64,000 nt of DNA from Semisulcospira habei (GCA_036245525.1 BTPG01000008.1:28889702-28953701), one strand, 5' to 3'. Positions 22,269 to 32,824 are shown, counted from the first letter of the stretch. Notes: generated by a model not told the origin, from the sequence alone. A program made the numbers and translations.

Positions 22269-22895
22269 ACATCTATATTACAGGCGCTAGGAAGCGACGT
22301 GGTCGTGCCCTACCACCTGTTGTATGCAGCTTAAAGCCGTACGACCCAAAATCAAATACCAGTACACACCGCATTTGCCGCCAGTTAGTGCGTCTCAAGC
22401 GATTACGAAAATGTATCTAAAGTTCTGAGAATGTTGTAAACAAAATGGGTGGGGCTGGACTTCTCAACAAAGGCCTTTAAAACGCATGAATCACTTACAG
22501 GTAACAAAGGGATGTTACACGAGGCAACACCCTTCAAACAAAGTGGAGAGAAAAAAAAACATCAACGTTCATTAAGCACGAGAAGAAGAAAAAGAACGTT
22601 AAACCGTTTTGGGCTTAACGTCTTTTGTCCACCACGAAGGTGATAAGCACGAGAAGAACTGAAAAGGGAAGAGAACAAGGACAAAAACTAAAATCGTGCA
22701 ACAATCATACAACGAGGCAAGGACTCTGCCGTAAAGTTGAAAAGCATCATGAACCAGAAGAAAACACGAACAATAATCGCGAGAAAGGTTAAGGCGGGTC
22801 ACAGGGAGAAGTTAAAAAGAGAAATTTAAAGCGATCTGTTCCATCGCCGACTTTGGACTTGCTAAAATTTGCCGACAGAACGATATTGTTTGGCC
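22269..22895. other. No gene; solo hpD arm
   Basis: AAAGCCGTACGACCCAAAATC near 22332-22352 is a single arm of the hpD family. The remainder is A-rich with no recognisable exon. Confidence 0.45.
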
Positions 22896-22899
22896 TTAA

Positions 22900-23098
22900 C
22901 CCATTTAGCACCGACAACCCTACAGGAGGAGACGGATCAACCATGATAATTCATGGGTAGCGCCAGATTAGCTTGGCGAGTGAAAGGCGCCAAGCTAATC
23001 TGGCACTACCCTTGGATTATCATGGCTGATCCATCTCCTGGAACTGGTACATAGTTGCTATGTGACACCTCTAAAATTTAGGAAACGCCACCGTGGGG
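22900..23098. mobile_element. hpB MITE, TTAA-flanked
   Basis: 199 bp with TTAA at 22896-22899 and 23099-23102. The terminal motif CCCATTTAGCACCGAC is unlike the other copies. The hairpin around AGCTTGGCGAGTGAAAGGCGCC has a slightly mismatched tip. Confidence 0.85.
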
Positions 23099-23309
23099 TT
23101 AAACAGGTTGACATATTACCCTTATTTTCACAATCCACGTGAGTAGGCACAAGCAACACAGTATTTTTCCACTGCCTCTTGGACGTGGGGAGGAAGAGGG
23201 GGGGGGGGGAGGAAGAGGGGGGGGGGGGGAGCGGGGCGTCCTACGTAGTAGGTCTTTCACTGTATGACATTCAAACTTTACAAGCCAAGTTAGACGACAA
23301 CCCTGGGTT

Positions 23310-23420
23310 CAGTTGCATGAGTGAGCTTAGTCCTGCGCCAGTCACTAAAGAAGGCGCTGCGCTAAAGCGTAGCACCTTGCTTAGCGGCTAGCGCAGGACC
23401 AAACGCACTCGTGCAACTGG
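23310..23420. mobile_element. hpF hairpin element
   Basis: About 110-bp palindrome with ends CAGTTGCATGAGTGAGCTTA and its complement, inner TCCTGCGCCAG and AAGGCGCTGCGCTAAAGCG. A second copy is at 25282-25390. Confidence 0.8.
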
Positions 23421-23612
23421 CTCCTCTTTCACATTATCGAAAGACATACTCAGACAATTTACAAAAGAGACACTGTGAACTATACCTTTAGTGTCTGTAA
23501 TCTTATCGAAGATGAAAAAAAAACAATCACGTACTAAAAGCAAGCAAGTGTAGAGTTAAACCCAGAATAATGCCGCAAATTTTGAGGACGTAAATAAGGT
23601 TGATATCTGCCA

Positions 23613-23680
23613 GCACAAGGAACTGAATCTCATGAGCCTCCGCGGCCGCACGGAATCAAGATATTGTATACATCTTGCAG
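23613..23680. mobile_element. hpA hairpin, heavily degraded
   Basis: Only CTCATGAGCCTCCGCGG and ATCTTGCAG remain recognisable. Confidence 0.4.
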
Positions 23681-23707
23681 GCAGAAGGGGATAGCCTAGA
23701 AACTGCA

Positions 23708-23852
23708 AAAGCGTTGGAATCAATTAACCTCTGTACTGTAAGAAAGCGTTGGAATCAATTAACCTCTGTACTGTAAGAAAGCGTTGGAATCAATTAACCT
23801 CTGTACTGTAAGAAAGCGTTGGAATCAATTAACCTCTGTACTGTACTGTAAG
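23708..23852. repeat. 35-bp minisatellite, four copies
   Basis: Unit AAAGCGTTGGAATCAATTAA continued by CCTCTGTACTGTAAG. Units start at 23708, 23743, 23778 and 23813; the first three are identical and the fourth has an extra ACTGT. Direct repeats without spacers, so not a CRISPR-like array. Confidence 0.95.
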
Positions 23853-24045
23853 TGGACGCAGATTGTGTTTTTGAAGTCGTAAATGTAATGCCAACGATCC
23901 CCAACCATGAGTGGAATGTGGGTACAAAGTGGCTTCAGTAAGAGGTGTAGATCCTCATGAGCCCCCGCAAATGCGGGGGCTCATGAGGATCTATACCTCT
24001 TGCAGCAGGGTAGGGTTCAATTTTTCTCGGCAGTCAAGCGATTAA
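23853..24045 (+). mobile_element. hpA MITE
   Basis: Terminal-type sequence TGGACGCAGATTGTGTTTTT at 23853-23872 directly adjoins the minisatellite. The perfect hairpin is at about 23937-24004 and the right end CGGCAGTCAAGCGATTAA follows. Confidence 0.75.
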
Positions 24046-24327
24046 AGTGACGACGAAAAGTGAACGAAGCCATCGCTCCGTTCCTGAGGTCGTTAAGCAG
24101 GCGACTCCTTAGTCTTCTCACGGTTTTATTACCGACGAGTCTTATCTTTCCTATTGCGCCTTGTTCTTTCGTTTTTGACGAAACACGTTTGCTCCGGCAT
24201 ATCAAGCGACGCCCTGCGAACAGTTTGTCTTGATTTCAGGGACCACACCCATGTCAACTTTCCGCCGCGACAATCAAACGCTCGATGGTCCCGACCGGCT
24301 GAACAACACTGATGTAAATTGTAACCA

Positions 24328-24395
24328 GCAAGAGGAATAGATCCTCATAAGCCCCCGCGAACTCGCTGGGGCTCATGCGGTTCTATGCCTCTTGT
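24328..24395. mobile_element. hpA hairpin core
   Basis: Arms imperfect: GCAAGAGGAATAGATCCTC against CGGTTCTATGCCTCTTG. Confidence 0.65.
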
Positions 24396-24509
24396 AACAC
24401 AACGACATTCAGTCGAGGACCATTCGCGTTCTCTCGACCTTTTTCAAATAGTCGAAGGCTAAGACCCAGGTATGAAACACAGAACAGATAAAATGGCAAC
24501 TTCATGCAA

Positions 24510-24566
24510 GCAAGAGATACTGATTCTTAGGAGCAGAGACAGAGGCTTATGAGGATCTATGCTTCC
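24510..24566. mobile_element. hpA hairpin, degraded
   Basis: GCAAGAGATACTGATTCTTA and TATGAGGATCTATGCTTCC remain. Confidence 0.45.
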
Positions 24567-24756
24567 TCGAGAGAGAAGATGTTCGGCGTTGAAGCGCACC
24601 TTTCGCGCTGCATGACGTACAGGGCGCGTCTTCTTGTCCCATCTCAGATCTCCCGAGTTGCTCGCTCCGTTCGAACACCCAGATCTCAATCGCAGGCATA
24701 AATCCCGATGATTTCTTCCATCAAAGGAACAAAAAAGGAAACCGAAAACCCTGTCT

Positions 24757-24823
24757 GCTAGAGGTATCGGTATTTTTGAGCCCCTGCTACTGCATGGCCT
24801 CATGAAACCCTATTCCACTTGCA
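24757..24823. mobile_element. hpA hairpin, degraded
   Basis: GCTAGAGGTATCGG and GAGCCCCTGC on the left and CTCATGAAACCCTATTCC on the right. Confidence 0.5.
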
Positions 24824-25180
24824 GACAGCAGGGATCTTGCTCAGGACCTTATCTATCCTCTCCATCTATTTGGGCGACATTCTCTGCATGCAGGTAACGG
24901 ATGGGCTGGGGCGGGGTTGGTGGTTCTGGATTCACGCTGCTTCGACTATCTGGGCATTTCACTTTGACCTAATGCTCGTAAGCTGTCCAAGTCCGCCTTT
25001 TCAACGTGAGCCATAACACCAAGACACATGTGTTCTGGTCTCCATTTTTCCATGTCTTTGGAAACTGGAGTCCTAATTGTTAAAAGCATGTCTGTTCAAA
25101 TGTGAGTGCAAGAAGGAGATAAGCTGGTCTGTGATTTTAGACCTCACGGATTTCAACTTTATGGACAAAAGTCACAGATG
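24824..25180. other. No gene seen
   Basis: Mixed sequence; no splice-bordered exon or repeat recognised. Confidence 0.4.
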
Positions 25181-25258
25181 CAAGAAAGACAACGATTCGG
25201 GCGAGCCCCTGATATCGCAGAGCATGTCAGTTTTGGGTGAGAATCTATGCCTCTTGGG
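25181..25258. mobile_element. hpA hairpin, degraded
   Basis: GCAAGAAAGACAACGATTCG on the left and GAGAATCTATGCCTCTTGG on the right; the centre is not palindromic any more. Confidence 0.45.
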
Positions 25259-25281
25259 GACCACTATCGGCTCCAGGGACC

Positions 25282-25390
25282 CGTTGCACGAGTCAGCTTG
25301 GTCCTGCGCCAGCCCCTAAACAAGGTGCTCCGCAATAGCGGAGCACCTTGCTTAGTGGCTAGCGCTGGCCTAAGCTCACTCGTGCAACTG
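25282..25390. mobile_element. hpF hairpin element
   Basis: Same ends as 23310-23420 (GTTGCACGAGT ... CACTCGTGCAAC). Its centre CAAGGTGCTCCGCAATAGCG is different, but is again self-complementary. Confidence 0.8.
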
Positions 25391-26015
25391 CCCCAAATTT
25401 CCTCTAAATCTATGTGTCACTTAGTGTGAAGCGAATATAAAAGCGTCACTACGCCGACATGATATACTTGAGGAACATTCTAAAGGGATACCGTCGGTAC
25501 TAAGTACACCGACGGCACAAGTGTGGATCGAATTCTACCCGATGCTGAGCCGTGCGTGTCACCCGATCCAGTGATTGAAAAACGATCGTCGTGATAAAAC
25601 AGACTAACATCCGCGCTGCCGCTCCAAACACCTTTACACCTACAGGAAATCGGATCTATCAGAAAACACAACGGGAACGTGAATAATAAAGAAAAAAAAA
25701 ATATGTTAAAATGTAAAATTCAGGGTGAAAATTATGGGTGAAGTAAGAGAACACAAGATGCGATAGCTTATTCGCCCACGCATAATTCTATCATCCATAG
25801 TTTAACAGGTTAGGGTCCACATCGCACAAGTGGGAAACTGTCTTGCAGGTCACAGTAAGCAGGTGCCATGCCAAGACCCGAAAACCCAAGAGCACCAGCA
25901 CCAACAACAGCCCACCCCCACCCCCACCCCACCAACCTTTCTACACATGTATACACAAAGCAAACAATCAATGCACTATGTGTTGGCCAATGTCACCTGC
26001 AAGGTAACAATCCAT
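25391..26015. other. No gene; poly-CA/CCCACC run
   Basis: Short CCCCCACCCC repeat near 25914-25932; otherwise nothing recognised. Confidence 0.4.
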
Positions 26016-26019
26016 TTAA

Positions 26020-26203
26020 CCCATTCAGCCCTGACGCACTACAGCAGGAGATGGGTCGATCATGATAATTTGGCGCTTGTCGGCGCCAAGCTAATCTGGC
26101 ACTACCTTTGAAATTATCATGGTCGATCTATCTCCTGCAACAGGTGCATAGTCGTTAGATGACGCTCCAAAATTTGGGAAATACGTGCGCGGGACCGAAT
26201 GAG
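26020..26203. mobile_element. hpB MITE, TTAA-flanked
   Basis: 184 bp between TTAA at 26016-26019 and 26204-26207. Ends CCCATTCAGCCCTGACG and the inverted CGGGACCGAATGAG, the typical B1 termini. The left hairpin arm has lost about 25 bp (the part between GATAATT and TGGCGCTTG). Confidence 0.88.
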
Positions 26204-26207
26204 TTAA

Positions 26208-26380
26208 TCCCACAGCCGCATTTCCCAAATTGTACAGATGTCACCTACCAACTATGGACCAGTTCCATGAGATGGATCAACCATGATATTTCAAGGATAG
26301 TGCTAGATTAGCTTGGCGCCTAATGGCGCCAAGCTAATATGGCACTACCCTAGAATTATCGTGGCTGATTCATCAATGGG
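26208..26380. mobile_element. hpB MITE adjoining the previous copy
   Basis: Starts immediately after the right TTAA of the previous element and ends at TTAA 26381-26384, so two elements appear to share one TTAA. Hairpin centre GGCGCCTAATGGCGCC. Confidence 0.75.
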
Positions 26381-26545
26381 TTAAGCCGAAGAAAAAAGCA
26401 CCAAGGAATATGAGATTGGCAGACTTCTTAGAAAAGACACCCATAAAACAACAGCGCGGGATGGGTCGGCCATAATAGTTCAAGGGAATTATATGACTTA
26501 AAATCATATCTCCCACAGCTGGGCACATTGTCTTTATTGCAACGA

Positions 26546-26750
26546 AACCTCAAAGAAAGAAAGAAACACGCTTAGAATGGACAAGAACAACACAATAAAC
26601 TGCGTTGTACTTGTCCTTTCTAAACGTGTTTCTTTCTTTGTTGGTCTTACTGTGTTGTACTTGTCCTTTCTAACCGTGTTTCTTTCTTCGCTGGGATTTC
26701 CTTTACCTTTTACACACTTGGCGGTCAACTTTTTGGTTTGGACTCCGCCT
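26546..26750. mobile_element. hpG hairpin element with duplicated arm
   Basis: First of four or five copies of an element with arms AAAGAAAGAAACACGCTTAG and CTAAACGTGTTTCTTTCTTT and an outer end like TTTTACACACTTGGCGGTCA. Here the right arm occurs twice (about 26603-26640 and 26651-26690). Confidence 0.75.
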
Positions 26751-26844
26751 TTATTGAAGCCTCCAAAGCTGAGAAGTCAAAAGGTGAAAAGGGAGGCCGA
26801 CGAACAGTTCCAAAAGCAAACTGATTTTGGGTTGCATGACTACT

Positions 26845-26902
26845 GTGTGCTGGTCTGTAATGTTGGACCCTACGGCTCAAAGTCGTAAGGCCCCACACAC
26901 AT
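26845..26902. mobile_element. hpD hairpin element
   Basis: First of about ten copies of a palindrome GTCTGTGATTTTGGACCTTA with its complement. This copy is diverged (GTCTGTAATGTTGGACCCTA). Confidence 0.65.
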
Positions 26903-27575
26903 TCAAGACAACGAAACCCACTGAAGGCTGAATTTGTTTGTTTGTTTTTAATTCCATGTCCTGCCTTTGGTCAAACTCATGTTCGTGATAACAAAACAAA
27001 ACAAACCAAAAAAAAAAAAACGATTTGCTCTTTCACACTACAGAGCAAGGCAACAAACATTTTATGGCCTATTTACTAAGCACCATTACTTCTACACAAT
27101 GGAAATGAAAATAATCTACCCTGGTTGCGCAAGAAAGGAGGCACTATCCTTATACTATCAGAGTCGATCCGTCTCCTCTGTTAGCGCGCCATTGAAATGA
27201 AAGAGTTATACAATTTTAATCTAACTATTTATGAATACATCGTATGTCACATGACTAATGTTTTAACATTGACACATTTGGGGTTAACGGAAACTACAGC
27301 ATATTTATAAATTATTTATATCCCAAAAGACATCACTGCCAGCATTTCCCGCCTCATATGCCCTTTCAAGCCAACTTGAAAATCGGAAAGAACGCGGACC
27401 ACACCCAGCAATTGTCGAATTCACCTGCCATCAGAAGAAAGACCAAAAACAACCAGAATGATTTATCAATACCTCTAATCCATAAACATACAATGAAATC
27501 ATTTCTTTCTACTCCGTCGTAATATGTATACTTCAATATCTTTTCCGTCTGAGCGAGTAGATGTTGGTCGGTCCC
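26903..27575. other. No gene seen
   Basis: AT-rich with an A-run at about 27008-27020. A trace of hpB (GTCGATCCGTCTCC, 27163-27176) is present. Confidence 0.4.
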
Positions 27576-27576
27576 A

Positions 27577-27641
27577 GCAAAAGGCATTGATTTTCATGGG
27601 CCCCTGCTTCGCAGAGGCCCATGAGAATCTATGCCTCTTGC
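27577..27641. mobile_element. hpA hairpin core
   Basis: Tip CCCCTGCTTCGCAGAGGCCC; both arms have CATGGGCCC/GGGCCCATG-type sequence instead of CATGAGCCC, another paired change. A G-run of about 15 follows at 27649. Confidence 0.75.
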
Positions 27642-27664
27642 AGAAGTGGGGGGGGGGGGGGGGC

Positions 27665-28065
27665 TGACCACGGGACTGTCCCAGAACAAGGGTCTTGCCT
27701 TTTCAACAGTATGGCTCTGGTTACTTTGAGTCTATATCTGTCCCCGTTGATGACAAAATCAAACGCACGCGCTGACGCCATTCAACTAAGGACCAATAAC
27801 TACGCTAGAAAATGAGTCATGAATCTGTGCAGATTTTATTTATGTAGGTCATCTATCATTTTATTCGTTTCATTCTCGTCATGTTCGTTTGTTTTCATTC
27901 ACGTAAAGACATTTTGATCTGTCTTCATGCCAACGAAAACGTACCTCACGAATACACGAAGGTTAGATCTCGTTTTTCTGCTAAACGATTTTCCTGACGA
28001 GTGTACATTTACACTGTGAAGTTTTCAAGCGAGATTCAGTAACGGTCTATCCGTTGTCCATTTCT
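27665..28065. other. No gene seen
   Basis: Mixed sequence with no recognised feature. Confidence 0.4.
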
Positions 28066-28068
28066 TTA

Positions 28069-28130
28069 CTGGTCTGTGATTTTGGACCATAGGGCCTCTG
28101 ACCGTAAAGTCCAAAATCAAAGACGAGCAC
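28069..28130. mobile_element. hpD hairpin element
   Basis: GGTCTGTGATTTTGGACCAT against AAAGTCCAAAATCAAAGACG, with a poorly paired centre. Confidence 0.7.
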
Positions 28131-28314
28131 AATTTTATCACAGCTGATATCTCTCAATCCTCAATCGACTGCCACCATTCTGGTTGCGTAAGATTATATT
28201 TAACATAGGTCAGCCTCAGTACATCGCGGTGTACACCGCGGTATTCGCCATCTCGTCATTGTAATTTATATAAGCTAAATTTACATATACAGACTTGTGA
28301 GAGAGAAAAAGTGT

Positions 28315-28412
28315 TAGCAAAAGGTCCTCGGGGAAACGTCAGCCTTGGCTGGCCCACGCACAGTAGTGCGCGGGCCAGTTAAGGCTGACGTCGGCCAGAA
28401 GATCTTTTGTTC
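28315..28412. mobile_element. hpE hairpin element
   Basis: GCAAAAGGTCCTCG to AAGATCTTTTGTTC, with GGCCCACGCACAGTAGTGCG at the tip. The inner arms read CGTCAGCCTTGGCTGGCC and GGCCAGTTAAGGCTGACG. Confidence 0.78.
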
Positions 28413-28670
28413 AAAAGCGGAGCCAGAGACATATGCGCTATAAATCAGATACCGCGGTATGCTGGAGGGCGTAAAACTGAGGCTGACGTGTAGGTGTATG
28501 TATCAGGTAGAAAGTTTACTGAACCCAATGCTATCATTTGAAACCTGCTGACGAGTAAAACGACTTCGACATTCAATTTCTTTTTCTTTCTTTCTTTTTT
28601 TTAAATCGACATCCGTTTGAAACTTACATTCGCGCCTGGGGGCACTTTCACATATGTCAAACAATCTAAC
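28413..28670. other. No gene seen
   Basis: CT/TTTC-rich stretch near 28577-28602; nothing else. Confidence 0.4.
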
Positions 28671-28675
28671 CTTTT

Positions 28676-28749
28676 TGGCTGTCAGTAGCGCTTTTTTTCG
28701 CGATGATTCTTGTAGGAATCATAGTGACAAAAAGCGCTAACGACAGCCA
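28676..28749. mobile_element. hpH hairpin element
   Basis: GGCTGTCAGTAGCGCTTTTT and its complement around GATGATTCTTGTAGGAATCAT. Same core as 39301-39384 but with different outer arms that still pair with each other. Confidence 0.75.
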
Positions 28750-28847
28750 GAGTTATAATGTGATTTCGGACTTACAGCTCGATGCCGTAAGGTCGAGTAT
28801 CCAAGACCAGTACAAAATTATGGTCCCTCAAAAAGACATTTTCATCA

Positions 28848-28912
28848 GCAAGAGGCATAGATTCTCATGGACCCTTGAGGTAGGAGGGGCTCATGGGAAT
28901 CTATGCCTCTTT
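28848..28912. mobile_element. hpA hairpin core
   Basis: Arms GCAAGAGGCATAGATTCTC and GGAATCTATGCCTCTT around ACCCTTGAGGTAGGAGGGG. Confidence 0.7.
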
Positions 28913-29094
28913 CTGGAAGGGATCCTGGTATTCGTCGCCTTTCTGTTCCTCAGGCTGAGAAAATCTGCGGAAATCCTTGAAGTCTAACAATGTGAGTGAA
29001 CATACTCGACTCAACAATAAGCTGACATTTACAATGTCTCTGCATGTCCATGTGCAAAGGACAAGTTATGCCTCACACATTTCTGTCCTGTTAT

Positions 29095-29194
29095 GGCAAA
29101 AGACAGTAAGTCCATTTTTGTGAACTGCGACATTTTCATTGTATTACAACAAAATGTTGCTTTTCGCAAAAAAATAGACTTACTGTCTTTTGCC
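29095..29194. repeat. 100-bp inverted repeat
   Basis: GGCAAAAGACAGTAAGTC at 29095-29112 pairs with GACTTACTGTCTTTTGCC at 29177-29194. Pairing continues inward through ACATTTT/AAAATGT. A single copy; family unknown. Confidence 0.85.
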
Positions 29195-29300
29195 TTAAAA
29201 CGCAGGGCAAAGGGTAACATTTTCTAGCGACTCGCCCTCCATTGCCATTGATTTCAGTGCAGATCACAAAAAAAAACTTTTTACTCAGTACGCCATGACG

Positions 29301-29380
29301 CATAGAAGGATGTAGATCATGACAGGGTGGTGCCAGAATAGCTGTGCGCCTTCAGACCATGATAGGTCACGGGTGGTACT
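29301..29380. mobile_element. hpB hairpin, degraded
   Basis: GGTGGTGCCAGAATAGC remains of the left arm; the rest is scrambled. Confidence 0.45.
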
Positions 29381-29456
29381 GTGTTCCTGAAATCTTTGTT
29401 AATTCAAAACCAAGGAGCCCTAGCCGTCTAAAGAACATGGACACACCCAGGAGCCA

Positions 29457-29525
29457 GCAAGATGTATTGATAGATCTTCATGAGCTTTTGCAATTGCGGA
29501 GGCTAATGATGATCTAAGCTTCTTG
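29457..29525. mobile_element. hpA hairpin, degraded
   Basis: GCAAGATGTATTGATAGATC ... GATGATCTAAGCTTCTTG. The surrounding terminal sequences (CTGAAATCTTTGTTAATTC upstream, CGGCAGTGAAGC downstream) show that most of the MITE is present. Confidence 0.55.
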
Positions 29526-30470
29526 ACGATGGATCATGTCCACTTTTTCTCGCGGCAGTGAAGCTGTCAAACGCGTTAATTGTTTCAATACCTTTGTTTG
29601 CTTTGCGCCTGGAGCAAACTTGTAAATGCTGCCCAGCAGACAATTCAAACATTCAAGCTGCCTCTGGAAGTGAGAGGTTTAATGGCAAGCTACGGATACG
29701 GTAAAAACAATTCGATATTAATATTCAACGATCAGGTATGGTGGGACACACCCATGTTCTACATAACACTCCGACGCTGAGGTAATTCAGGTCGGAGTAT
29801 GAAGTAATTGGTTTCATAAACCTGAACACGACGTCGTGAAACACAAGAAACGTCAAAATGTTTCCGGGAGGATGGATGTCTCTGCTGCAGTTGTTACGAC
29901 AGGACTGCCGAGAAAAAAGTGACCGGGATCCAACTGCAAGAGGTATAGATCCCCCATGAACCCCCGCGACACGCTTGGCTTTCACCTTTTATGGTCTGGG
30001 TTTTGACGACTTTATTACCCTTCTTTACACAATCCGTGTGAGTTACTGACAGAGCTTTTCCGCTGCTCTTGTGCGTAACGCAAGAACTCTTCTACGTGCA
30101 AAGGGAAAGAAATTCACAAAAGTCTTTCATTTTACGACATTCAAACTTTGTAATGTAAGTTAAGCTAGCTATGCTGTCCAGCATTATTGTAAGACATTAT
30201 TACTAAGAACATAAATAAAGGACATACATGCATGCAGTAGGTCGTTCTAATCTCTATTAATAGTCGTTCTAGTCTGTGTGCCTGGGAGTCTGTGTGTGTG
30301 CAAATGTCCGTCTTATTCATTTTTTTAAAAATTATCTTGATATGTTTATACGCTCCCGTCCAAACTGGTATTGCCTCTTCGTGGGATAAACTATAAAGTT
30401 TTTTTTTTACTTGACTTGACTATTCTGTGTGCGCTACACAATTCTACTGACCGATCAACTCCTGGTATGC
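29526..30470. other. No gene; hpA arm fragment
   Basis: GCAAGAGGTATAGATCCCCC at 29936-29955 is a single hpA arm. No splice-bordered exon is seen; 30200-30420 is AT-rich and contains a (GTGT)n trace. Confidence 0.4.
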
Positions 30471-30483
30471 TGCGACAGGACTG

Positions 30484-30590
30484 ATGTGCATCGACCATGA
30501 CAGTTCAGGGGTGGTGTCAGAATAGCTTGGCGCCTGTAGGCGCCAAGCTATTCCGACACCACCCTTGAACTGTCATGGTCGATCTGTCTA
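30484..30590. mobile_element. hpB hairpin core
   Basis: Nearly perfect arms around AGCTTGGCGCCTGTAGGCGC. Terminal-type sequence GATGTAATGAG and TTAA (30660-30663) follow. Both arms carry GGTGGTGTC/GACACCACC where other copies have GTAGTGCC, a matched variant also present at 2680. Confidence 0.8.
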
Positions 30591-30822
30591 TAGAACTGTG
30601 ACATTGACCTGAAAGGATATCGAAAAACATTGGTAATTTCATCCTGCGGATGTAATGAGTTAAAGACAAACAGCTCAAATTGGAAACCACTGTGCTGGAA
30701 TCAACCCGACACCGCGGCACAGCAGAATGACGCGAGGACTTAGCCGAGCACAATATCCACTAGAATAAGATCTACTTCCGCTATGCTGAATACGTAAATT
30801 TCTACAATTTCTACATTTCTCT

Positions 30823-30884
30823 GCTGGCCTGTGCTTTTAGATCTTGCGACGTAAGCCGTACGATCCAAAATCACAGATCAGCAC
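30823..30884. mobile_element. hpD hairpin element
   Basis: GGCCTGTGCTTTTAGATCTT against ACGATCCAAAATCACAGATC. Confidence 0.7.
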
Positions 30885-31031
30885 GCACTGAACAGCCGCA
30901 ACAAGCAAACTCGCAGAGCAGCGCGCATTTAATATTCATAACTATTTAATCACGGCTGAGTGAGTACGTAGACGCTTTAGAGATAATTCCACGTCCCAAT
31001 CGTGCAAGGAATGTGGATACAAAGTGGTGTC

Positions 31032-31097
31032 AGCAAGAGGCATAGACTCATGAGACCCCCATCCGCTGGGGGCTCATGAGGATCTATACCTCGTGCA
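31032..31097. mobile_element. hpA hairpin core
   Basis: GCAAGAGGCATAGACTCATG with a 3-base shortening of the left arm, against CATGAGGATCTATACCTCGT. The outer end CTCGGCAGTGG follows. Confidence 0.7.
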
Positions 31098-31344
31098 GTT
31101 GGGTGGCGTTCCATTTTTCCTCGGCAGTGGACGGGTGAATCACGGCTGAGTACCGCCAAAAACCCGCGTGGTTCTGACAACGGAAAAGCAAACTTGTCTC
31201 GTGGCGACTAGCCGCAGTGCCAAGGGGATACACGCTTTCACGAAATCCTCATTGGGCCGGTAGGCCTGTTAATATTTAACTGAAAGATAAGTACACGAAT
31301 TGCATTTGGAACTCGAAGCCAGAGGGCTTGCCCAAAATAAATCC

Positions 31345-31457
31345 AGTAAGAAAACCGTCCACGGGCCCACGACGGACGCATTGGGCCCGCCGCGCACGGC
31401 GGCTGTGCGCGGGCCCACAGCGGCCGTCGTGGGCCGGCACGAAGACGTTTTACTACT
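31345..31457. mobile_element. hpE hairpin element, largest copy
   Basis: About 113 bp and more than 70% G+C in the centre (GGGCCCGCCGCGCACGGCGG). Both arms use GGGCCCACGACGG where other copies have GGCCGACGTCGG. Confidence 0.78.
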
Positions 31458-31485
31458 AAGGAACCTACCCCCGCCCCGCCCCCGT

Positions 31486-31491
<6 letters not shown>

Positions 31492-31560
<69 letters not shown>
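31492..31560. repeat. (CT)n microsatellite
   Basis: About 34 CT dinucleotides after a C-rich run. Confidence 0.97.
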
Positions 31561-31564
<4 letters not shown>

Positions 31565-32235
31565 TTACCAAATTTCCAGAAATGGCAATTGTATTTGCAA
31601 CTGTGAATTAAATTCAGAGGATCATTTAAATATTAATTCAGTCATTACATTTTTATAGGCAAATAGACGCACCATCAAACTTCGCCAATACCCTGGGTAA
31701 AACATGCTCAACATTGTCAACCACACATGCTTTTATCTTATTTTCTTTTGGTACAGTTTTGACGCATGGCAACGGAAAATGGAATTTAGAAATTTTGCTA
31801 TGCATTGTGTGGTATAGTGATAAAGAGCACGTGTGTTTTTATAAATGTTGTACTCTTTTAAATAATTGCATTAGATTTTACTTGAGATTGTCCATTCTTA
31901 TTGTGTGTATATTTTAATGTATATGTTTGTGTATATTTGAGTCACTGAGCCTGTCGGACCACTTTATTCGCCAGTGAATAATGTTTATTGAATTGAACTG
32001 AGATGAAATCCACGCAAAGACTATCTACGATTATCACATAAACGCGTGTGTACCATCTAAACAATTGACAACTTCAAGCTAATAAGGTTTCGTTTTATCT
32101 TCATTTCTCAAAGTTACTTCGAGACTCTGTTTTAAAACATCAAGTATCCATATGGAATGATCCCATATTGCGCTGTCGCTGCGGAACGCTTCCTACGGCA
32201 GTTCTGTCCATTAATACACTCCATCCTGACACACT
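31561..32235. other. No gene seen
   Basis: AT-rich; ends with TTGAATTGAACTGAGATG-type sequence resembling a retroposon tail near 31988-32005. No recognisable exon. Confidence 0.4.
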
Positions 32236-32239
32236 TTAA

Positions 32240-32435
32240 CCACTTCACTGCCAGTAGACGCAAAGTGTGTTTTTGAAATTCAACGTTTAAATATCCCCAG
32301 CTTTCAAAAGAACATGGACACACAGTTGTTTAGCAAGAGGCATAGATCCTCATGAGCCCCCGCAATCGCGGGGGCTCATGAGGATCTATACCTCTTGCAG
32401 ATGGGTTGTACTCGAATCTTTTCGGCAGGAAGGGA
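32240..32435 (+). mobile_element. hpA MITE, complete, TTAA on both sides
   Basis: Best full copy of the family: 196 bp between TTAA 32236-32239 and TTAA 32436-32439. Ends CCACTTCACTGCCAG and the inverted CGGCAGGAAGGGA. The perfect hairpin is at about 32332-32398 with the tip CCCCCGCAATCGCGGGGG. Confidence 0.9.
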
Positions 32436-32451
32436 TTAACACAAGCTGGGT

Positions 32452-32517
32452 CGACCAAGGCAGTTCAGCGGTGGTGTCAGAAAAACGTGGCGCCTGCACA
32501 TAATATTCCAAGGACAC
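32452..32517. mobile_element. hpB left half
   Basis: GGGTCGACCAAGGCAGTTCA ... GGTGGTGTCAG; the right arm lies in the following duplication. Confidence 0.5.
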
Positions 32518-32790
32518 TTTTCTATAACAACCCTTGAACTATCACGGCTGACCCGCCTCCGCAACTATTACGTCAAGTTCACATGCGCCAAATGCGTGCA
32601 TCTGTACCTTCGGGCGTCCAAAACATTTTTTTTTTTAAATATTCTTTTCGTCCTTTTCTATCACAACCCTTGAACTATCACGGCCGATCCGCCTCCGCAA
32701 CTATTACGTTAAGGTCACATGCGCCAAATGCGTTCATCTCTACCTTCGGGCGTCCAAAACATTTTTTTTTTTTAATATTCTTTTCGTCGT
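32518..32790. repeat. 136-bp tandem duplication
   Basis: CCCTTGAACTATCACGGC starts at 32531 and again at 32667, with CCGCCTCCGCAACTATTACG, ACATGCGCCAAATGCGT and CTTCGGGCGTCCAAAACATT repeated in the same order. It duplicates the right half of an hpB element with its flank. Confidence 0.92.
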
Positions 32791-32824
32791 AAAACAAGAA
32801 ATGCTCAAATAATCCATGCGTGGT

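Noticed and set aside
23708..23852. CRISPR-like array
   Set aside because: Repeats are contiguous with no spacers, and the context is eukaryotic.
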